Source of the DNA: an uncultured Granulosicoccaceae bacterium
GTDB lineage: Bacteria; Pseudomonadota; Gammaproteobacteria; CALCKW01
Reading direction: 5' to 3'
Length of the DNA stretch: 5,840 nt
Assembly (NCBI GenBank): GCA_937941555.1
Contig: CALDHJ010000093.1
Coordinates: 1 to 5,840, forward strand
Below the pieces are notes generated by a model, which searched no databases, was not told the origin of the DNA, and saw only the letters and a program-made list of their open reading frames with translations. Position numbers and translations under genes: made by a program. This document shows positions 1 to 5,786 of this stretch, piece after piece; the stretch's first letter is position 1; every line of letters begins with the position of its first letter.

Positions 1-1
1 G

Positions 2-1780
2 ATCGAAACCGAGAACGGTGTCGAGCCCATTTTCGCCGGACTCTGGGCGATCTTCGGCCACGGCAACGTGCCGGCCCTCGGCGAGGCCCTGCACGCTGTG
101 CGCCAGCAGTTGCCGACCTACCGTGGCCATAACGAGCAGTCAATGGCCCACGCCGCGATCGCCTACGCCAAGCAGATGCGCCGCCAGCGCATGATGGCGG
201 TGTCGAGCTCGATCGGCCCGGGTGCAACCAACCTCGTCACCGCCGCGGCCGTGGCCCACGTCAACCGCTTGCCGGTGCTGTTCCTGCCTGGAGATACCTT
301 TGTCAACCGCAGGCCTGACCCTGTCTTGCAACAGGTGGAGCATGGTGGCGACCCCAACATCACGGCCAACGACACGCTGCGACCGGTCTCGCGCTACTTC
401 GACCGCATCACCAAGCCCGAGCAATTGATCACTTCCTTGCCGGCGGCGATGGCGGTGCTGACCGATCCCGAACTCTGTGGTCCGGCGACGATCTGCCTGC
501 CGCAGGACGTACAGGCCGAGACCGCCGACTTCCCGACCTGGCTCTTCGAGCCGGTGGTGCACCGCCTCGAGCGGCAACTGCCCGACCCGGATCGGCTCGC
601 GTCTGCGGTGGCGATGATCAAGGCTGCACGCAAGCCGGTGATCGTGGCGGGCGGCGGCGTGCACTACAGCTTCGCGGTCGATTCGTTGCGGCAGTTTGCG
701 GCCCATCACCAGGTGCCGGTGGTCGAGACCTCGGCTGGCAAGGGCGCGTTGCGCTTTGATGATCCACTGAACGCAGGCGGCATCGGCGTTGTCGGGGCGA
801 GTTCGGCCAACGCCCTGGTGCGTGACGCCGACCTCTTGATCACTGTGGGCACGCGGCTGTCCGACTTCACCACTGGTTCACGCACGGTGGTGTCCAGTTC
901 CGTCCCACAGATCAACCTCAATGTCGCGCAGCTAGACGCGCGCAAGCACAATGCAACCCCGCTGCGCGGCGACGCCCTGCGCACGCTCGATGCCTTGCAC
1001 GGCGAGCTCGGTGGATGGCAGTCGGATGCCGACTGGGTCGCGCGGGTTGCGAGCGAGAAAGCCACCTGGGCCGAGACGGTGGCCGAGGCGACGGCACCCG
1101 GTGAGGGCTTGCCGTCCGATGCGCAGGTGACGAAGCAGATCATCGACGCCGCCGACCCGGACAAGGACGTGCTGGTTGTCGCCGCGGGCTCCATGCCAGC
1201 CGAGGGCGTCAAGCTCTGGCCGACCGGGCACAGTCGGGGTTATCACAGCGAATACGGCTTCTCCTGCATGGGGTATGAGATACCCGCCGGCATCGGGGTC
1301 AAGATGGCGAGCCCGGAGAGTGAAGTCTTCGTGGTGGTCGGCGACGGCAGCTACCTGATGCTCAACTCGGAGATAGCCAGCGCCGTCGCACTCGACCAGA
1401 AGATCATCCTGGTGGTACTCGACAACCGCGGCTTCGGGTGCATCAACCGCCTGCAGAATGCCTGCGGGCAGGACCCCTTCAACAACCTGCTCGACGACGG
1501 CACGGCCGGGCAGACGCCGAAAATCGATTTCGCGGCGCACGCGCGTGCACTCGGTGCGACAGCCGAGCATGTGGGTTCGCTTGGCGAGTTGGGCGAGGCG
1601 CTTCAGCGCGCACGCGCAGCGAGTGGCAGCTACGCGATCGCCATCGACACCAACGCCGTCGATTCCATGGGCGGTGGCAGTTGGTGGCAGGTCGGGATTC
1701 CGGCGGTCAGCGAGAAGCCGAGCGTGACAGCGGCGCGTGCCGACTGGCAGGATGACGGGGCAACACAGCAACCCTACTGA
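2..1780 (+). CDS. iolD: 3D-(3,5/4)-trihydroxycyclohexane-1,2-dione acylhydrolase (IolD), 5' end missing
   Basis: A ThDP-dependent enzyme of myo-inositol catabolism. By family knowledge it hydrolyses the cyclic diketone 3D-trihydroxycyclohexane-1,2-dione (THcHDO) to 5-deoxy-glucuronate in the cytoplasm, after IolG and IolE and before IolB. The frame is open from base 2 and begins with residues IETENGVEPIFAGLWAIFGHGN, the usual IolD N-terminal region, so the GTG at 68 is internal and the true start lies upstream. About 592 residues are present, so probably only some tens are missing. The order is PYR domain with the catalytic-type Glu in HNEQ (codon at 134-136), central domain (about 600-1020), then PP domain. 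The PP domain has the ThDP/Mg motif GDG at 1340-1348, closed by Asn in LDNRGFG. Family blocks SIGPGATN, LPGDTFVNRRPDPVLQQVE and HSEYGFSCMGYEIPAG are intact. The C-terminus GGSWWQVGIPAVSE is also typical. Other ThDP enzymes such as acetolactate synthase fit less well. The gene probably belongs to an iol operon that continues left. Confidence 0.96.
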   Translation: METENGVEPIFAGLWAIFGHGNVPALGEALHAVRQQLPTYRGHNEQSMAHAAIAYAKQMRRQRMMAVSSSIGPGATNLVTAAAVAHVNRLPVLFLPGDTFVNRRPDPVLQQVEHGGDPNITANDTLRPVSRYFDRITKPEQLITSLPAAMAVLTDPELCGPATICLPQDVQAETADFPTWLFEPVVHRLERQLPDPDRLASAVAMIKAARKPVIVAGGGVHYSFAVDSLRQFAAHHQVPVVETSAGKGALRFDDPLNAGGIGVVGASSANALVRDADLLITVGTRLSDFTTGSRTVVSSSVPQINLNVAQLDARKHNATPLRGDALRTLDALHGELGGWQSDADWVARVASEKATWAETVAEATAPGEGLPSDAQVTKQIIDAADPDKDVLVVAAGSMPAEGVKLWPTGHSRGYHSEYGFSCMGYEIPAGIGVKMASPESEVFVVVGDGSYLMLNSEIASAVALDQKIILVVLDNRGFGCINRLQNACGQDPFNNLLDDGTAGQTPKIDFAAHARALGATAEHVGSLGELGEALQRARAASGSYAIAIDTNAVDSMGGGSWWQVGIPAVSEKPSVTAARADWQDDGATQQPY

Positions 1781-1792
1781 TCGGGTGTCACT

Positions 1793-1811
1793 GCCGCGCG
1801 GATCGCGCGGC
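1793..1811 (+). other. GC hairpin between iolD and the dioxygenase gene
   Basis: A perfect inverted repeat, GCCGCGCG / CGCGCGGC, with a GAT loop; a flanking U-G pair can extend it. It starts 12 bases after the iolD stop codon and ends 38 bases before the next start. No T-run follows directly, so it is not a standard intrinsic terminator. It may protect the iolD transcript 3' end or set the expression ratio of the two genes. A chance GC palindrome in GC-rich DNA is the alternative. Confidence 0.45.
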
Positions 1812-1849
1812 GAACGGGGCATGCCGGTCTTCTACAGAGCGCCCGAGCG

Positions 1850-3016
1850 ATGACCGCTGATTCGATTTTTTTCAATGCTGAGACGGTCACCGTGTCTGAT
1901 CTCGAAGCGGCCTGTGCCAGTGCGTTGCCGGAGACACCGCGTGCGCAGGATGTGCAGCACGGTATCCCGCTCTACGATATTGCGTCATGGCACGACGCGC
2001 TGCATGCCGGGCCGACCGACACCGCACGCCGCGCGCTGCAGAGCGAGTGGGCGACCGGGTTGATGTCGGGTGCGGGCGCGCTGGTGCTGCGCGGTGCAGT
2101 CGCGGATATCGAGGCCATCGATCTGGCGACACAGGCCTTCAACCGGATCATTGCCGATGAGCGTGAGCGCGCTGGCGGTGGCAAGGCCGACCACTTCTCA
2201 AGCGGCAACGACCGCGTCTGGAACGCCTTGCAAAAACTCGCACTGGCGGAACCCGAGGTGTTCGTGCGCTACCACGGTTCGGCGGCGATTGATGCCGTCT
2301 GCACCGCCTGGCTCGGCCCGGCCTACCAGATGACGGCGCAGGTGAACCTGGTGCACCCCGGTGGCGATGCGCAGAAAGCGCACCGCGACTACCACCTCGG
2401 ATTTCAGGGACCTGATGCGTCGGCGGCCTACCCCATGGCGGTGCACGATTTGTCACCGCTGTTGACCTTGCAAGGCGCGGTGGCGCATTGCGATATGCCG
2501 ATCGAATCCGGGCCGACCAAACTGCTGCCTGGCTCGCAGCGTTTTCGCGCGGGCTACGTGGTCTGGCAGCGCGACGACATGCGCGCATACTTCGAATCGC
2601 ATTTCGTGCAGCTGCCGCTCGAGAAAGGCGATGCGTTGTTCTTCAATCCGGCCATCTTTCACGCGGCCGGGGCAAACCGCAGCACTGACATTGAACGCTT
2701 TGGCAACTTGCTGCAGGTGTCGTCGGCGTTTGGTCGGATGATGGAAGTTGTCGACCGAGAGCGCATGTGCCGCGCTCTCTACCCGGCGTTCAGGGCGCGC
2801 GTGCAAGCAGAGGGCTTGAGCCCGGCGGTGCGGGCGGCGATCGCCTGTTGCGCCGAAGGATACGCCTTCCCAACCAATCTCGACCGCGACCCGCCGGTCG
2901 ATGGCCCGGTGCCGGCATCGCAGCGCGATGTGCTCGAAAACGCGTTGCTCGACGGATTGAGTGACGGTGACTTTTCCTTTGAACTGGCCAATCACAGCGT
3001 GCGGCGTATCGCCTGA
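1850..3016 (+). CDS. Phytanoyl-CoA dioxygenase (PhyH) family Fe(II)/2-oxoglutarate oxygenase
   Basis: A complete 388-residue protein, probably cytoplasmic, with no signal peptide or membrane segment. PhyH-type enzymes couple 2-oxoglutarate decarboxylation to hydroxylation of a small substrate. Visible iron ligands fit the family: His178 and Asp180 in AHRDYH (the HxD motif) and a distal His271 in FFNPAIFHAAGANRS. Arg283 in IERFGN, 12 residues after the distal His, is the best candidate to bind 2-oxoglutarate. The stretch GPTKLLPGSQRF (221-232) is the usual PhyH turn between them. The first 80 or so residues and the last 90 lie outside the recognisable fold. The start is the ATG at 1850; its ribosome-binding site is weak (GAG at 1845-1847 is too close). 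It follows iolD by 69 bases on the same strand, which suggests co-transcription and a role with inositol or a compound taken up with it. The substrate cannot be read from the sequence. Family assignment is firm; function is open. Confidence 0.88.
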   Translation: MTADSIFFNAETVTVSDLEAACASALPETPRAQDVQHGIPLYDIASWHDALHAGPTDTARRALQSEWATGLMSGAGALVLRGAVADIEAIDLATQAFNRIIADERERAGGGKADHFSSGNDRVWNALQKLALAEPEVFVRYHGSAAIDAVCTAWLGPAYQMTAQVNLVHPGGDAQKAHRDYHLGFQGPDASAAYPMAVHDLSPLLTLQGAVAHCDMPIESGPTKLLPGSQRFRAGYVVWQRDDMRAYFESHFVQLPLEKGDALFFNPAIFHAAGANRSTDIERFGNLLQVSSAFGRMMEVVDRERMCRALYPAFRARVQAEGLSPAVRAAIACCAEGYAFPTNLDRDPPVDGPVPASQRDVLENALLDGLSDGDFSFELANHSVRRIA

Positions 3017-3050
3017 GTGCTGTTGCCGGATGTCGAGCAGCACCGAATTT
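3017..3050 (+). terminator. Possible weak intrinsic terminator after the dioxygenase gene
   Basis: GTGCTG immediately after the stop codon pairs with CAGCAC at 3038-3043; a G-U and an A-U pair extend the stem to 8 bp around an 11-base loop. It is followed by CGAATTT, only a short T-run. It would separate the iol-side transcript from the sulfatase gene. The short T-run makes it weak, and it could be only an mRNA-end hairpin. Confidence 0.4.
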
Positions 3051-3084
3051 GACAGACATTTACACACTCTTACCCGGGCGGGTC

Positions 3085-3113
3085 TTGGCGGCTGTTCAGC
3101 CGGTACCTAGACT
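3085..3113 (+). promoter_or_regulatory. Candidate sigma-70 promoter of the sulfatase gene, with inverted repeat in the spacer
   Basis: TTGGCG (3085-3090) and TAGACT (3108-3113), each matching 4 of 6 consensus bases, are separated by exactly 17 bases. Transcription would begin near 3120 and give a leader of about 47 bases. The end of the -35 box and the spacer contain the palindrome CGGCTG-TT-CAGCCG (3089-3102), a position where a repressor could block RNA polymerase. Neither promoter nor operator is proven; moderate matches of this kind occur by chance. Confidence 0.35.
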
Positions 3114-3124
3114 CCGATTTCCCT

Positions 3125-3146
3125 ATCGGTGTTGTCGCAAGCCGAT
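3125..3146 (+). other. Leader hairpin before the sulfatase gene
   Basis: ATCGG at 3125-3129 pairs with CCGAT at 3142-3146. A T-G pair and TTG/CAA continue the stem, with one bulged G and a TCG loop, giving about 9 bp. It would lie in the 5' leader just ahead of the Shine-Dalgarno sequence, which it leaves free. It could affect mRNA stability or initiation. It matches no riboswitch class I recognise. Confidence 0.3.
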
Positions 3147-3154
3147 GACACGAC

Positions 3155-3160
3155 GGAGGA
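3155..3160 (+). promoter_or_regulatory. Strong ribosome-binding site of the sulfatase gene
   Basis: GGAGGA lies 6 bases before the ATG at 3167, an optimal spacing. The same frame has a TGA stop at 3146-3148 and no other start codon between, so this site fixes the start. Confidence 0.85.
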
Positions 3161-3166
3161 ACATCC

Positions 3167-5335
3167 ATGTCGGGTACGCCATCCCCAACGGTCGCGGCGC
3201 TGTGCTGTGCCGGACTTGCTTTAAATGGCGTCGCGCTCGCGTCGCCCAACGTGTTGTTGATTGTTGCCGACGATCAGGGTCTTGATGCGTCGGCGCAGTA
3301 TGCGCTCAGCGACGACCTGCCATCGACACCACACCTCGACACATTGGCCGATGCGGGCTTGGTGTTCGACAACGCCTGGGCAACGCCGTCCTGCACCACC
3401 ACTCGCGGCACCTTGTTGACTGGCTTGCACGGTCGGCACAGTGGGGTCGACCACACACCTGCACGCCTCGACACCGAGGTGCTGAGCCTGCAACAGCACC
3501 TCACGACCACCACCGACTACGCAACAGCTGTCGTCGGAAAATGGCACCTGGCGGGTGGGCGATCGAGCGAGTACAGCCACCCGACAGACCTCGGTGTCGG
3601 TTATTTCGCCGGCACGCTCAACGGGGTGCTCGAAGACTACAGCCAGTGGAACCTCGCGACCTCGCGTGGCGCGACGCAGTCAACCGAATACCACACGACC
3701 GTGATCACCGATCTCGCGCTCGAGTGGGTCGCGGAGCAGGGCGATAAGCCGTGGTTTCTCTGGACCGCCTACGCAGCGCCACACGCGCCATTCCATCTCC
3801 CTCCGGCCGACCTGCACACGCGCGACCTCGGCGGCACTGAGGCGCACATTCGAGCAAACCCGCGCGACTACTACCTCGCTGCAATAGAAGCGATGGACAG
3901 CGAAATCGGCAGACTGCTCACCGGACTCCCACCCGATGTACGTGACAACACCCTGGTGATCTACATCGGCGACAACGGCACCCCCGGGCGGGTGATCGAC
4001 GCCGACGCGTACAACCGCTCTCGCGCAAAGGGCTCGCTGTACGAGGGTGGTATCCGCGTGCCGCTGGTCGTATCCGGTGCGGGCGTCACGCGCGCGGGCG
4101 AGCGCGATGCCGCGCTGGTCAATTCGGTCGATCTCTTCGCGACAGTCTCCGCCGTGGTGGGCGCACCGGCGGCGCCAGCGCTCGACAGCGTGAGCTTTGC
4201 GCCCTTGTTGTCGGGCCGCGGTGTCGCGCCGCGCCGGTTCAATTACAGCGAATTTCAGGGCAAGCGTGCATCGGGTTGGGCGGTGCGCGACGCGCAGCTG
4301 AAATTGATCGAGTTTGACGATGGGTCGCGCGAACTCTATGACCTGGTGGCCGACCCGCGCGAGGAGACCAATCTGATGAATACGAAAATCCAAGACCCCT
4401 TGCGTGTTGCGGCGCTTGCCGGATTTGCGCTTGCCGTTCAGAGCGGGCAAGTTGCTGCCGCCGCCGCGGCGGGCGATGGCGTGGTCGATATTACCAACGC
4501 ACTGCTCACCGCGCGCAGCGGCAACTGCGCCGACTATGCGCAGTGGCAGACCGCTTCCACCGTGCGTGACGTGAACAACAACGCGACTCTGCAGGGTGCG
4601 TTGCGGGTATCGGTCGCCGATGGCGCGTGCTCCTTCGAGAGCAACGCGATACCGAACCACGATCTCAACGATGGCGCCCGTCGATTTCGCAACCCCGTAT
4701 CCGAGCAATCGCAACGCTTTACCGTGACATCTACGCCGGAGATGGCCGGTGTGAACACCGCCTTGTCGCTGCGGGTCGACAACGCCGTGCTGCTCAATGG
4801 CGTGAAAGTGGATTTATTGGCAGCCGGGTGTTTCGGGGTGCGTGATGGCCGCATCGGTTGCAATGACCCGGATCAGCCCTGGCGCTACGACCCGATGTTC
4901 CGTGCCAACGGTTTCGGGGTGGACAGCCACAGCGCCCACACCCAGCCCGATGGCACCTACCACTACCACGGCCCGCCGAATGCCCTCTACGACGCGGCGG
5001 GCGATTCGCCGTCGCCCGTTGTCGGTTTTGCTGCGGACGGCTTTCCGATCTACGGCAGCCTGATTACAGACGACTCAGCGGTGCGGTCTGTGACCTCGAG
5101 CTATCGGCTCAAGTCCGGCAGCCGGCCGTCGGGCGCTGGTTATCCGGGCGGTCAATATGATGGCGCGTTTCGCGATGACTTCGAATACGTTCCGGGGCTC
5201 GGTGACCTCGACGAATGTAACGGCATGACCGTCGACGGGCAGTATGGTTACTACATCACTGACACCTACCCGTGGTTGCTGGCCTGCTTCAAGGGCACTC
5301 CCCACGAATCCTTTCGAAAATCCCGCGGCCGCTGA
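3167..5335 (+). CDS. Exported sulfatase fused to a C-terminal YHYH domain
   Basis: A 722-residue two-part protein. Residues 1-25 form a hydrophobic leader ending in ALA-S, a likely signal peptide, though its N-region has no Lys or Arg. Residues 27-403 are a type I sulfatase. It has metal-binding Asp35-Asp36 (VADDQG), the maturation site C76-T-T-T-R80 followed by GTLLTG, GKWH (124-127), His206, IGDNGT with Asp269-Asn270, and KGSLYEGGIRVP with Lys288. The sulfatase part ends at the usual ELYDLVADPREETNL. An Ala-rich linker (429-435) leads to a YHYH module (about 454-710) with IESN-type, LNGVKVD, DGTYHYHG (Tyr598-His601), GFAADGFPIYG, LDECNG and CFKGTP blocks. The C-terminal part has six cysteines (454, 488, 555, 565, 684, 707), consistent with disulfides outside the cytoplasm. 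Type I sulfatases hydrolyse sulfate esters with formylglycine made from the active-site Cys. CTTTR lacks the usual Pro of CxPxR, so maturation needs checking. The substrate is unknown, and the role of YHYH domains is not well established. The gene has its own candidate promoter and a strong ribosome-binding site. Confidence 0.93.
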   Translation: MSGTPSPTVAALCCAGLALNGVALASPNVLLIVADDQGLDASAQYALSDDLPSTPHLDTLADAGLVFDNAWATPSCTTTRGTLLTGLHGRHSGVDHTPARLDTEVLSLQQHLTTTTDYATAVVGKWHLAGGRSSEYSHPTDLGVGYFAGTLNGVLEDYSQWNLATSRGATQSTEYHTTVITDLALEWVAEQGDKPWFLWTAYAAPHAPFHLPPADLHTRDLGGTEAHIRANPRDYYLAAIEAMDSEIGRLLTGLPPDVRDNTLVIYIGDNGTPGRVIDADAYNRSRAKGSLYEGGIRVPLVVSGAGVTRAGERDAALVNSVDLFATVSAVVGAPAAPALDSVSFAPLLSGRGVAPRRFNYSEFQGKRASGWAVRDAQLKLIEFDDGSRELYDLVADPREETNLMNTKIQDPLRVAALAGFALAVQSGQVAAAAAAGDGVVDITNALLTARSGNCADYAQWQTASTVRDVNNNATLQGALRVSVADGACSFESNAIPNHDLNDGARRFRNPVSEQSQRFTVTSTPEMAGVNTALSLRVDNAVLLNGVKVDLLAAGCFGVRDGRIGCNDPDQPWRYDPMFRANGFGVDSHSAHTQPDGTYHYHGPPNALYDAAGDSPSPVVGFAADGFPIYGSLITDDSAVRSVTSSYRLKSGSRPSGAGYPGGQYDGAFRDDFEYVPGLGDLDECNGMTVDGQYGYYITDTYPWLLACFKGTPHESFRKSRGR
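4361..4378 (+). promoter_or_regulatory. Possible internal translation start at the domain junction
   Basis: GAGGAG (4361-4366) sits 9 bases before an in-frame ATG at 4376 (Met404), exactly where the sulfatase ends. Translation from here would give a 319-residue protein beginning MNTKIQDPLRVAALAGFALAV and then an Ala-rich stretch, which resembles a signal peptide before the YHYH module. GAGGAG also encodes the Glu-Glu of the common sulfatase DPREETNL motif, so chance is a real alternative. Confidence 0.25.
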
Positions 5336-5337
5336 TT

Positions 5338-5370
5338 GTTCGGGTGGCGGAATCATTGTCCCCACCCAAC
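5338..5370 (+). terminator. Hairpin just after the sulfatase gene, possible terminator
   Basis: GTT-C-GGGTGG (5338-5347) pairs with CCACCC-AAC (5362-5370), giving 9 bp with one bulged C and a 14-base loop. It begins two bases after the stop codon. There is no T-run on either strand, so a rho-independent role is doubtful. Its place between two converging genes suits transcript-end processing or termination. Confidence 0.35.
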
Positions 5371-5378
5371 TCATGCCC

Positions 5379-5486
5379 CTGTGGGAGCGGCTCCTTGAGG
5401 CGCGATTGTCGATATTGGGCTAGCGGCTGAATCGCCGCTCCGTATGACGGGCCACGTATGACGGACCAATGGACCGGCTCCCACAG
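5379..5486. repeat. REPIN/MITE-like intergenic element
   Basis: The ends are CTGTGGGAGC and its exact complement GCTCCCACAG, matching at 14 of 16 positions when extended inward. Inside are a second inverted pair, GCGATT (5402-5407) with AATCGC (5430-5435), and a hairpin AGCGGC-TGAATC-GCCGCT (5422-5439). The pattern CTGTGGGAGCGGCT ... AATCGCCGCT ... GGCTCCCACAG is familiar from abundant non-coding REP-type repeats of Pseudomonas and other gammaproteobacteria, which are thought to be moved by RAYT transposases. It lies between two converging genes, a common location for such elements. No transposase is visible. Copy number in the genome cannot be judged from one copy. Confidence 0.75.
5441..5468 (+). 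repeat. 14-base tandem duplication inside the REPIN-like element
   Basis: Two adjacent copies of CGTATGACGGRCCA (5441-5454 and 5455-5468) differ at a single base, G versus A. This looks like a recent local duplication in one arm of the repeat element and explains part of the unequal arm lengths. Confidence 0.8.
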
Positions 5487-5507
5487 ACGTGCGCTAGCCG
5501 CCGCTGT

Positions 5508-5786
5508 TCAGTCGATGGGTGGCGCGGTCGGTGGCTGGCGTCGTTCGCGGGCGCGTTGCCGCTCGACCGCCCGATCGCGTGGCGGGGCTTGTGTCTGCAA
5601 GGTGTTGATCAAGGTCCAAACCTCCGCGGCAATCTGATCGACCGCGTGGTCGAAGGCCGCTCGATTGCGTTGTGACGGCGTGCGACTATCGGAGATTTTC
5701 CGGACGAATTGCACGGCCGCCGCTCTTGCGTCGTCTTCGGTGCTCGGCGGCTCGTAGTTGAACAGGGGTCGGATGTTGCGGCACAT
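5508..5786 (-). CDS. DUF2277 family protein
   Basis: A 92-residue protein of unknown function that matches the DUF2277 pattern. It opens with MCRNIRPLFNYEPPSTEDD, continues with RAAAVQFVRKIS, then AAFDHAVDQIAAEVWTLI, and ends near LQTQAPPRDRAVE followed by an Arg- and Pro-rich tail. The ATG at 5786 is chosen because family members begin with MCRNI; an in-frame TTG at 5795 would add three residues that the family does not have. The protein is small, soluble in appearance and probably helical, with no signal peptide. A conserved Cys follows the start. The start codon overlaps the TGA of the preceding gene by one base (TGATG), so translation is probably coupled. It converges on the sulfatase gene, with the repeat element between them. 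Family assignment is confident; no biochemical role is known to me. Confidence 0.88.
   Translation of the reverse strand: MCRNIRPLFNYEPPSTEDDARAAAVQFVRKISDSRTPSQRNRAAFDHAVDQIAAEVWTLINTLQTQAPPRDRAVERQRARERRQPPTAPPID

Noticed and set aside
68..70. GTG as the start of iolD
   Set aside because: The frame is open to base 2 and the upstream residues match the IolD N-terminal region (FAGLWAIFGHGN), so the start is outside the window.
932..1822. A 296-codon open frame on the minus strand
   Set aside because: It lies antisense to iolD, whose protein is clearly recognisable. The minus-strand product is Arg/His/Val-rich and resembles no family; such long antisense frames are common in GC-rich genes.
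1846..1872. AGCG/CGCT mini-hairpin around the dioxygenase ATG with a downstream T-run, as an attenuator
   Set aside because: The stem is only 4 bp and is separated from the T-run; too weak to claim.
3049..3077. Perfect TTGACA (3049-3054) as a promoter -35 box
   Set aside because: At 16-18 bases of spacing there is only TACCCG/ACCCGG, a poor -10 box. The pair at 3085/3108 is better.
3049..3285. A 78-codon plus-strand frame across the sulfatase leader
   Set aside because: It overlaps the sulfatase start in another frame, and the well-placed GGAGGA serves the sulfatase ATG instead.
3680..4714. A 344-codon open frame on the minus strand
   Set aside because: It is antisense to the sulfatase, has no recognisable motif, and spans the sulfatase-YHYH junction, as expected of a codon-bias shadow.
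5469..5675. A 68-codon plus-strand frame starting within the repeat element
   Set aside because: It overlaps the DUF2277 gene on the opposite strand, begins in repeat DNA, and has no ribosome-binding site or family resemblance.
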